This document shows positions 1-5,321 of a stretch of 5,552 nucleotides of DNA, piece by piece (position 1 is the stretch's first letter; every line of letters begins with the position of its first letter). Location: assembly GCA_049325575.1 (NCBI GenBank), contig JBMOLK010000268.1:1-5552 (forward strand). Reading direction: 5' to 3'. The position numbers and the translations under genes were made by a program. The DNA comes from JBMOLK01 sp049325575. Its GTDB lineage: Bacteria > Bacillota > Clostridia > Acetivibrionales > Acetivibrionaceae. The notes below the pieces were generated by a model. That model was not told the origin of the DNA and ran no database searches. It worked only from the letters and a program-made list of their open reading frames with translations.

Positions 1-31
1 AAGAGATGAGTGAATTTTAGCAATGCAAGTC

Positions 32-62
32 AAGAATACCTCGCCTTAGGTGTGCTATTCTT
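32..62. other. imperfect inverted repeat before the AraC-type gene
   Basis: AAGAATA (32-38) pairs perfectly with TATTCTT (56-62). Inside it CCT (39-41) can pair with AGG (48-50), leaving a five-base bulge at 51-55 and a six-base loop. The element ends about six bases before the ribosome binding site of the regulator gene. It could be a weak terminator of a gene to the left of the window, a leader hairpin, or an operator. Its T-run is poor, so a strong terminator is unlikely. Confidence 0.35.
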
Positions 63-80
63 TAGACAGGAGGTGAGAGC

Positions 81-992
81 ATGGAGCGCTGGGAAAAGGT
101 AAATGCGGTTCAGCGAATGCAGGATTATATCGAGGAACATATAACCGAGTCAATAACTCTTTACAAGCTTGCAAATGCAGCAGGTTATTCACCATGGCAC
201 TCTGCCAGGATTTTTAAGGAATTAACAGGCAAGACGCCCTTTGATTATATCCGGGCCCTTCGGCTGTCCCGGGCGGCTGTTAAACTTAGGGATGAGGATG
301 TTAGAATTGTTGATGTGGCGTTTGACTTTGTATTCGACTCCCATGAGGGCTTTACAAGAGCTTTTTCAAAGCAATTTGGAATGACTCCTCAATACTACTG
401 CAAAAATACGCCACCGTTGAAGCTTTTTATGCCCAGCCGTGTCCGTGATTATTACCTCATAATGCAAAAAGGAGAGGATATTATGTCTAAGAATCCCAAT
501 GTTAACACTGTTTTTGTTCAAGTTATCGACCGATCTGCAAGGAAGATAATCTTAAAACGGGGTATTAAGGCAGCGCATTATTTTGAGTACTGTGAGGAAG
601 TAGGATGTGATGTTTGGGGTATACTTACCAGTATTAAAGAAGCTATTTACGAGCCTATCGGGATGTGGCTGCCGGAAAATTTGAGAAAACCCGGAACATC
701 AGTATATGCACAAGGGGTAGAATTACCTTTGGACTATGCGGGGGAGGTACCGGAGGGTTTTGAATTAATTGAACTGCCACCCTGCAAGATGATGGTTTTC
801 CAAGGGCAGCCCTTCGAAGATGAAAAGTTTGAGGAGGCTATTGGAGAGCTATGGGAAGTAATGAAAAACTATAATCCCGAAATTTATGGATTTAAATGGG
901 CGGATGAAGACGGACCAAGGTTCCAGCTTGAACCCTGGGGATACAGGGGCTATATTGAAGCAAGACCCGTTAGGCAGCTAAACACAAAATAA
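81..992 (+). CDS. AraC-family regulator with C-terminal GyrI-like effector-binding domain
   Basis: This is a cytoplasmic one-component transcription regulator of 303 residues. Residues about 9-107 form the AraC/XylS DNA-binding domain with two helix-turn-helix units. The first lies around 26-47 (LANAAGYSPWHSARIFKELTG). The second lies around 75-104 and includes FDSHEGFTRAFSKQFGMTP, the signature end of the family. Residues about 140-298 match the GyrI-like / BmrR-type effector-binding domain, with GMWLPENLRKPGTS near 194-207 and a C-terminal GYRGYIEARPV. Such domains bind small, often amphipathic ligands, but the ligand here cannot be told. The ATG at 81 follows an excellent AGGAGGTGAG (68-77). 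The gene stands alone: the next gene is convergent and a terminator follows, so its targets are not evident. A second ribosome binding site and ATG occur at the domain boundary (residue 135). The family call is firm; the biological role is unknown. Confidence 0.93.
   Translation: MERWEKVNAVQRMQDYIEEHITESITLYKLANAAGYSPWHSARIFKELTGKTPFDYIRALRLSRAAVKLRDEDVRIVDVAFDFVFDSHEGFTRAFSKQFGMTPQYYCKNTPPLKLFMPSRVRDYYLIMQKGEDIMSKNPNVNTVFVQVIDRSARKIILKRGIKAAHYFEYCEEVGCDVWGILTSIKEAIYEPIGMWLPENLRKPGTSVYAQGVELPLDYAGEVPEGFELIELPPCKMMVFQGQPFEDEKFEEAIGELWEVMKNYNPEIYGFKWADEDGPRFQLEPWGYRGYIEARPVRQLNTK
466..485 (+). promoter_or_regulatory. possible internal ribosome binding site and ATG at the domain junction
   Basis: AAAAAGGAGAGG (466-477) lies a few bases before an in-frame ATG at 483-485, codon 135 of the AraC-type gene. 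This falls in the linker between the DNA-binding and effector-binding domains. Initiation here would give a free effector-binding domain of 169 residues. The spacing and purine-rich core are as good as at normal starts nearby. Use in the cell is inference. Confidence 0.4.
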
Positions 993-1013
993 ATAACCCA
1001 TGATATATTTAAG

Positions 1014-1051
1014 AAAAGGACAGGTCGATATTTAGCCCGATCTGTCCTTTT
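1014..1051. terminator. bidirectional rho-independent terminator between convergent genes
   Basis: Arms at 1014-1027 and 1038-1051 form a 14-bp stem with a single G-T (G-U) pair and a ten-base loop. The plus-strand 3' side ends in CCTTTTAAATT. Read on the minus strand, the stem is followed by TTTTCTTAAAT, so it can end transcription both ways. It sits 21 bases past the stop of the AraC-type gene and 40 bases past the stop of the opposing dockerin gene. Confidence 0.85.
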
Positions 1052-1091
1052 AAATTACATACTGTTCGAGTTATTGTACCGTAACTTCGTT

Positions 1092-1802
1092 TTATAAGTT
1101 TAACTCTTCAACAGGAAACTTTATTATCATTTTCAAAAGATAGCGCTTCATCAATGTATAGTCCAGACTGTCGATACCTCCGCTGCCATTTACATCCCCA
1201 GCAGTTAAACCATTTGGTGAGGGGAACTCTTTTGTGATCCCCAGTATATACCTTTTAACTAATACATAGTCTGTTGAGTCAACCACGCCATCGCCATTTA
1301 CGTCTCCGTGCTTAATTGAGGGTCCTTCTCCTACTTTTTGCATGTCTGTTTGGAAATCTATACGTGTTATCTGCCCAACGCTATTAAAGCTGTATTCACT
1401 TTTGCTGACATATAATTCTCCTGATTCATATTGCATAATAACTTTAAATGTTTTTGGCATAGAACCATAACTGCTGTCAATAAATCTATGTGTTGTTGAG
1501 GTGTTATATTTAAGTTCACCCCATAATGAAGGCTTGCGAATATGTGCTGCAAGCCAGCCATCCTCGTAATATTTGTATAAAGGTAGTTCTTTGTAGCTTT
1601 CAGGATATTTAGTATTGAAATATTCAAATTTGATATTATTAGTACTCTCATTATCCAATATGTCCAGATAATAAGTACCGGTAGGATGGTTGCTGACCCA
1701 AATCTCCAAAACAGGCGTCGGCAGTGGGTTCGCATAAGCTGTAACACTGGCTAGACTAAATAATAAGCTGATTACCAAGGCTGTCAAAACAATTCTTTTC
1801 AT
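1092..1802 (-). CDS. secreted dockerin type I protein with unrecognised N-terminal domain
   Basis: This 236-residue exported protein is likely a cellulosome or cell-surface scaffold component. Residues 1-24 are a signal peptide: KR, a hydrophobic core, and a likely cleavage after AYA-24. Residues 25-160 are a single domain with no catalytic motif I can name; it is rich in Tyr and Trp, with YYLDILDNE (44-52) and DGWLAAHIRKPSLWGEL (81-97). Residues 166-230 form a type I dockerin of two calcium-binding F-hand repeats. Repeat 1 has D167, N169, D171, D175, D178, S176-T177 and K183-R184. Repeat 2 has D203, N205, S207, D211, D214, S212-L213 and K219-R220. Dockerins bind cohesins of scaffoldins. The ATG follows AAGGGGAGGA. 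The gene lies 24 bases downstream of the membrane-protein gene, so the two are probably one transcript ending at the shared terminator. From memory, the N-terminal domain resembles extracytoplasmic domains of clostridial membrane-anchored proteins (hedged). It shows no glycoside hydrolase or carbohydrate-binding signature I recognise. Confidence 0.9.
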   Translation of the reverse strand: MKRIVLTALVISLLFSLASVTAYANPLPTPVLEIWVSNHPTGTYYLDILDNESTNNIKFEYFNTKYPESYKELPLYKYYEDGWLAAHIRKPSLWGELKYNTSTTHRFIDSSYGSMPKTFKVIMQYESGELYVSKSEYSFNSVGQITRIDFQTDMQKVGEGPSIKHGDVNGDGVVDSTDYVLVKRYILGITKEFPSPNGLTAGDVNGSGGIDSLDYTLMKRYLLKMIIKFPVEELNL

Positions 1803-1826
1803 AGCTATTCCTCCCCTTAAATTATT

Positions 1827-2180
1827 CTATATTATATGTACATACAAACCTGCAAAAAAAGATGCAAGGTTTGCAGTAAATACATATAAACCAAGTAAAG
1901 TCTTCTTCTTGTCCTTAATTAAAATACTGTATAAAGAATACTCAAAAGTAAGTACTACAAGCTCGATACCTAAATATATAATTTGAGTATACTTGTTAAG
2001 CGGTGTATAAAATGTTATTAAAACAACTATATGTAAGAATATCTGGGATGCTATATTTGCTGCTAATACGATCTTTAAGGAAAAAATTCTGAATAGTAGT
2101 GCAACTGTTAGTTCAACTATGCAAGTTAGTAGAATGTATTTTATAGCAATGGGTAAATAAGCTAGTAAATAATCAAACAT
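1827..2180 (-). CDS. small four-helix integral membrane protein, function unknown
   Basis: This 117-residue, very hydrophobic protein has about four membrane segments, near 8-30, 36-57, 66-88 and 94-115, with a short basic loop KDKKK (89-93). Acidic and polar residues sit inside or at the edge of segments (E23, N42, E73, E80, N104). ANIAS (41-45) in segment 2 is echoed by ANLAS (103-107) in segment 4, and IVEL (21-24) in segment 1 by GIEL (71-74) in segment 3. This suggests an internal duplication of a two-helix unit. The ATG is preceded by ACAGGAAGTG. It is the first gene of a probable two-gene unit with the dockerin protein. By pattern recalled from memory, it resembles the C-terminal membrane part of clostridial proteins whose N-terminal part resembles the neighbour's secreted domain. 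No named function is claimed. Confidence 0.75.
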   Translation of the reverse strand: MFDYLLAYLPIAIKYILLTCIVELTVALLFRIFSLKIVLAANIASQIFLHIVVLITFYTPLNKYTQIIYLGIELVVLTFEYSLYSILIKDKKKTLLGLYVFTANLASFFAGLYVHII

Positions 2181-2216
2181 TTAACACTTCCTGTAAACAT
2201 TATCAGTTTTATATAC

Positions 2217-2245
2217 ATTATACTATATTCTTTACCATTTGGATT
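2217..2245 (-). promoter_or_regulatory. candidate promoter for the membrane protein / dockerin unit
   Basis: On the minus strand a perfect TATAAT (2222 to 2217) lies 37 bases before the ATG at 2180. The hexamer 17 bases upstream (2245 to 2240) reads AATCCA, a poor -35. A strong -10 with a weak -35 suggests help from an activator or an upstream element. The phased TTGAATT repeats begin exactly there. Confidence 0.5.
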
Positions 2246-2271
2246 GAATTTTGTTGAATTTTTGTTGAATT
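2244..2271. repeat. three helically phased TTGAATT direct repeats
   Basis: TTGAATT occurs at 2244-2250, 2254-2260 and 2265-2271, in steps of 10 and 11 bases, about one helical turn each. The last two copies extend to TTGTTGAATT. The block sits in the divergent intergenic region. It touches the -35 position of the leftward promoter and ends about 40 bases before the -35 of the rightward one. It could be a tandem regulator site, an UP-like element or a bend. Confidence 0.6.
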
Positions 2272-2310
2272 ATTATTAATTTATTTTACTTACCTTCTAA
2301 TGCAAGAGTG

Positions 2311-2339
2311 TTCCAATTGAGTATAAAAATTGATATAAT
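2311..2339 (+). promoter_or_regulatory. candidate promoter for the AEC permease gene
   Basis: TTCCAA (2311-2316), 17 bases, then TATAAT (2334-2339). The -10 is preceded by TGA, giving an extended -10 (TGATATAAT) that offsets the weak -35. Predicted initiation near 2346 leaves a leader of about 64 bases with no clear riboswitch-like structure. Confidence 0.6.
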
Positions 2340-2409
2340 GTGAAAAGGTTTTAGCTTTCATTATAGGCGGGCTATAGGGGATAAAATTTAAATTAAACGG
2401 GGTGTGCAA

Positions 2410-3351
2410 GTGACCGGGCAGATGGCTGTGGTATTTAACCAGATTATCATATTTGCAATTCTTATGGTGATAGGATTTATTGCTGCAAAAACAAAAGTTG
2501 TTACAAGGGATGTGCTGAATGCATTATCCAGGTTTATAGTTAAAATCATACTTCCTGCGCTGATATTTAGTATTGTTGCAGGAAGCGGAGTCACGGCCAA
2601 GGAGTTTTTAGTTGGCGGCAGATTTGCAATTGGTGTGGTGCTTTGTTTTGCACTTCTTATCCTGGCCGGGATTTTAACAAGTAAACTATTAAGGCAAGAA
2701 GGCAAGACCGCGAATATATTTGTGGCTCTTACAACCTTCGGGAATATGGGCTTCATGGGAATACCGCTTATACAGGAAATATTTAAAGAGCCTGCAGCAC
2801 AGGTTTGTATCTCTATCTATACAATAGTTGACATGGCGCTGCTATGGACATTTGGGGTTTATTTATGCAGCAGGCATCAAGAGAACTCAAATCCACTGGG
2901 TGCTGTCAAAAATATGATAAACCCTACCACAATGGCACTATTTATAGCTTTTGTCATAATGATATTTAGAATTCCGGTGCCGGATTTGCTAATGAATACA
3001 ATCACAGGAATAGGGGGCACCAGCAAGTATTTAACACTGATGTATTTAGGCGGGGTCCTGGCCTATGTTTCTTCGTACAGGATTATTAAAAAGCCTGGTA
3101 TATTTGTTTTGACAGTAGTTAAAATGCTGATTATGCCAATTTTAGTATACTATCTTTCAGGCTTTTTCCTTGAGCAAGTTCCAAGAGCTATTTTGACAAT
3201 AATTGTTGGCCTTCCGTCTATGACTACAATTGCCATGGTAGCCACGGCCTATCAATCGGATGATGAATATGCAACCGAAATTATTTTTGTAACTACTTTA
3301 GCCAGTTTAATTACCATTCCCATTATAAGCTTTGTAACGAGTGTGATGTGA
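2410..3351 (+). CDS. AEC (auxin efflux carrier) family transporter
   Basis: This is an inner-membrane permease of the AEC / Mem_trans family. Bacterial relatives export or exchange organic acids such as malate or malonate, or amino acids; the substrate here cannot be predicted. About ten hydrophobic segments span the protein in two halves. Numbering from the GTG at 2404, recognisable family features are SRFIVKIILPALIFS (42-56), NMGFMGIPL (114-122), NPTTMALFIAF (173-183) and the C-terminal YQSDDEYATEIIFVTTLAS (283-301), followed by a helix ending TIPII. Length (about 313 residues) is normal for the family. Start choice: GTG at 2410 is preferred because CGGGGTG (2398-2404) is then correctly spaced; GTG at 2404 overlaps that site and ATG at 2422 lacks one. 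It is transcribed from its own promoter, divergent from the dockerin unit. The next gene follows after 54 bases with no convincing terminator and may be co-transcribed. Confidence 0.88.
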   Translation: MTGQMAVVFNQIIIFAILMVIGFIAAKTKVVTRDVLNALSRFIVKIILPALIFSIVAGSGVTAKEFLVGGRFAIGVVLCFALLILAGILTSKLLRQEGKTANIFVALTTFGNMGFMGIPLIQEIFKEPAAQVCISIYTIVDMALLWTFGVYLCSRHQENSNPLGAVKNMINPTTMALFIAFVIMIFRIPVPDLLMNTITGIGGTSKYLTLMYLGGVLAYVSSYRIIKKPGIFVLTVVKMLIMPILVYYLSGFFLEQVPRAILTIIVGLPSMTTIAMVATAYQSDDEYATEIIFVTTLASLITIPIISFVTSVM

Positions 3352-3405
3352 AAAGGTCTTTAAAGGCTGGACCTTAACTGGAGAGAAGGAAAAGGGGGAG
3401 TTGAC

Positions 3406-3885
3406 TTGGTCATTAAAGAGTACCTTAAGGAAAAATGGTTATATTTGTTTGCACTCATAATTTGTCTGCTTAATTACTTTGTTCATTTTCTTTTATATGG
3501 TGATATTGTTTATAAGCCGCTGTATATATTTGAAAGTATTATACCTCCTAGTGTTTTGTTAGCTGTTCTTGTGAAAATTGTGTTTTCCGGCTTAAACAAA
3601 AAAACAAAAATAGCAAGACTTATATTAACAATCTTATTGGGATTGATTTTAACAAACCCTATAGCCCCCTATTATGGCCATTATTTGAGTATTGATTCCC
3701 GGATACCCGTAGATGAGTATAAGATAAAAAAAGTAAACCTGGTTATATTTTCAATTTATTCTTATGATGCTACATCGTATTACGAAGCAGGCGGTGTCAA
3801 AATGGAGGGATCAATAAAAAGGGATTTATCCATTGGCGTTTTGGGTTATATTATCACTCTATTTGAAATGGAAGCAATATCTTAG
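3406..3885 (+). CDS. hypothetical membrane protein with TTG start
   Basis: I do not recognise this 159-residue protein. Three hydrophobic segments lie near 11-31, 42-62 and 70-87. The rest (88-159) is more polar, rich in Tyr and Lys, with a short hydrophobic stretch near 142-153 that could be a fourth segment. There is no signal peptidase site and no catalytic motif. The start is TTG at 3406, five bases after a strong AGGGGGAG (3393-3400); no ATG or GTG near the start competes. It lies 54 bases behind the AEC permease on the same strand, so the two may share a transcript, but nothing shows they work together. The strong ribosome binding site and intact frame support a real gene. Confidence 0.7.
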   Translation: MVIKEYLKEKWLYLFALIICLLNYFVHFLLYGDIVYKPLYIFESIIPPSVLLAVLVKIVFSGLNKKTKIARLILTILLGLILTNPIAPYYGHYLSIDSRIPVDEYKIKKVNLVIFSIYSYDATSYYEAGGVKMEGSIKRDLSIGVLGYIITLFEMEAIS

Positions 3886-3907
3886 GGATTCCTTTATATA
3901 CATCTAT

Positions 3908-3932
3908 TACAGTACATACTGTATACACTGTA
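3908..3932. promoter_or_regulatory. palindromic operator-like element with a third half-site
   Basis: TACAGTA (3908-3914) and TACTGTA (3917-3923) form a perfect 7+2+7 palindrome around CA. A further CACTGTA (3926-3932) repeats the right arm after nine bases, so three half-sites sit in steps of nine. TGTATACA (3920-3927) is a second, overlapping palindrome. The block abuts the candidate -35 of the next promoter. This is typical of a repressor or activator site, but the regulator is not identified. Confidence 0.55.
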
Positions 3933-3959
3933 GACGAAAATATGTTTATTATGTAGAAT
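3931..3959 (+). promoter_or_regulatory. candidate promoter for the dGTPase-like gene
   Basis: TAGACG (3931-3936), 17 bases, then TAGAAT (3954-3959). Four of six -35 bases and five of six -10 bases match the sigma-A consensus. Initiation near 3966 would give a leader of about 70 bases. The palindrome at 3908-3932 overlaps its upstream edge, so regulation of this promoter is likely if both are real. Confidence 0.45.
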
Positions 3960-4036
3960 AGTCACAAGAATCAAATGCAGAGCATATGGATTAATTTTAT
4001 AGGAAAATTATAAACCCATTAGATGGAGTGATAATA

Positions 4037-5275
4037 GTGAGTACTTTTGATAAAATTTCAAAAGAGCTTGGGATACCAAGATTCAAGGACCAGATTGAGG
4101 AAATACAAAGCAGGTATTTAGCACCCTATGCTACAAAGTCACCTGGAGAAAAAAGCAGACGTTTTGAAGAGCCTTCATACAATTTTGAGACCAGAAGTGA
4201 ATTTCAAAGGGACAGGGATCGCATTATCCACTCTAAAGCCTTCAGAAGGCTTCTTTATAAAACCCAGGTATTCGTTAACCACGAAGGAGATCATTACAGG
4301 ACAAGGATGACCCACAGCCTGGAGGTTTCACAGATTGCCCGTGGGGTTGCCAGATCGCTAGGGGTAAATGAAGACTTGGTTGAGGCAATTGCTTTAGGGC
4401 ATGATCTGGGACATACACCATTTGGACATGCTGTTGAAAGGTTATTGGCTGGTTTACTTAAGGATGAGCATGGCTTCTTTCACAATGAACAGAGCGTAAG
4501 GATAGTGGACTGTATTGAATCGAAGAAAGGGCTGGATTACATATACGGTCTAAACCTTACATGGGAAGTCCGAGAAGGGATTCTAAAGCATAATGACGAT
4601 AGGACAGATGGAATATATCCTTCTCTAGAACCAGAGAGGCCTTCAAGTATAGAGGGACAAATTGTGGCTCTGGTTGATACAGTTGCATATGTATGCCACG
4701 ATCTGGAAGATGGGATGGGGGCTGGCTTAATAGGTGATAAGCTAAGTAATGGGTTACTTGAGCTAAAGGAGCTTGAAGAATTGTGGGGCATGTTTGACGC
4801 ACGGCTTGAAAATGGAGTGAGCAGTATAATAAACAGACTGGTTACTGATATTGTTGATTCATCATGGGCCATACTAAGGGATAATAATATTGATACTGTT
4901 GAGAAGGTCAGAAGTTTTAAAGATAAGGAGACAAACAACAGGATAATCAGGCTTGGAAAGTATAAGGAACCTTTTAAAAGGCTCAAGAAGTTTGTTATGG
5001 ATAATGTTTACGGTAGTACTATTACCACAATTATGGATGTGAAAGCTGAAAAGTTCATAAAAGAGATTTATGATTCATACCTGAAGCACCCTAAACAGCT
5101 TCCAAACGATATATATAAGAAGTTTACCTGTACATCAAATGATAGTGAGGATTATTCTTATGATGGCTACAAAAACACGCCTTCAAGGGTTCTGTGTGAT
5201 TTTATTGCATCAATGACCGACAGGTTTGCACTGGAAACCTATGATAAATTGTTTAATCCCCATATGAAAATATAA
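4037..5275 (+). CDS. dgt: deoxyguanosinetriphosphate triphosphohydrolase-like HD protein
   Basis: This soluble HD-superfamily enzyme is expected to hydrolyse dGTP, or other dNTPs, to the nucleoside and triphosphate, thereby trimming dNTP pools. With GTG 4037 as codon 1 (412 residues), the family core starts at FQRDRDRIIHSKAFRRL (56-72), followed by EGDHYRTRMTHSLEV (83-97). Metal ligands are H93, H122-D123 in GHDLGHTPFGH (121-131) and D214 in VDTVAYVCHDLED. H126 is the likely catalytic histidine. The C-terminal CDFIASMTDRFA (387-398) is the usual family ending. Start choice: GGAGTG (4025-4030) is six bases before GTG 4037, whereas GTG 4028 overlaps that site. At 412 residues it is longer than the common 330-345 residue clostridial form (from memory). 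The extra length seems to lie in an N-terminal extension of about 20 residues and in the helical region 235-345. A downstream gene starts after 46 bases, probably in the same transcript. Substrate range is not readable from sequence. Confidence 0.92.
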   Translation: MSTFDKISKELGIPRFKDQIEEIQSRYLAPYATKSPGEKSRRFEEPSYNFETRSEFQRDRDRIIHSKAFRRLLYKTQVFVNHEGDHYRTRMTHSLEVSQIARGVARSLGVNEDLVEAIALGHDLGHTPFGHAVERLLAGLLKDEHGFFHNEQSVRIVDCIESKKGLDYIYGLNLTWEVREGILKHNDDRTDGIYPSLEPERPSSIEGQIVALVDTVAYVCHDLEDGMGAGLIGDKLSNGLLELKELEELWGMFDARLENGVSSIINRLVTDIVDSSWAILRDNNIDTVEKVRSFKDKETNNRIIRLGKYKEPFKRLKKFVMDNVYGSTITTIMDVKAEKFIKEIYDSYLKHPKQLPNDIYKKFTCTSNDSEDYSYDGYKNTPSRVLCDFIASMTDRFALETYDKLFNPHMKI

Positions 5276-5321
5276 GTAAGGCGTATTATAGTTATATTGC
5301 AGTACTTGGGAGGACTCTTCA

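Noticed and set aside
1367..1747. 126-codon open frame on the minus strand inside the dockerin gene
   Set aside because: It is a shifted frame of a gene with a clear signal peptide and dockerin; it has no ribosome binding site of note and the product resembles nothing.
2362..2376. TATAG / CTATA inverted repeat in the AEC leader, considered as a riboswitch or operator part
   Set aside because: It is a five-base stem only, with no matching riboswitch core.
2404..2406. GTG at 2404 as the AEC start, and GTG at 4028 as the dGTPase start
   Set aside because: Each overlaps the best ribosome binding site; the next in-frame GTG (2410 and 4037) has proper spacing.
2388..2756. 122-codon open frame on the minus strand opposite the AEC permease start
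   Set aside because: It is antisense to a recognisable transporter and rich in residues expected from the reverse complement of membrane codons; it has no independent support.
3353..3375. Hairpin AAGGTC / GACCTT after the AEC permease stop
   Set aside because: The stem is only 6-7 bp with a long loop and no T-run, so it is not a convincing terminator.
3992..4010. TAATTTT / AAAATTA inverted repeat in the dGTPase leader
   Set aside because: The stem is only A-T pairs with a five-base loop, expected by chance in AT-rich leader sequence.
4128..4310. 60-codon plus-strand frame inside the dGTPase-like gene
   Set aside because: It overlaps the conserved core of the dGTPase-like protein in another frame and has no ribosome binding site.
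4537..4986. Long minus-strand open frames (also 4557-4802) opposite the dGTPase-like gene
   Set aside because: These are Ser/Leu/Pro-rich shadows of the conserved HD protein.
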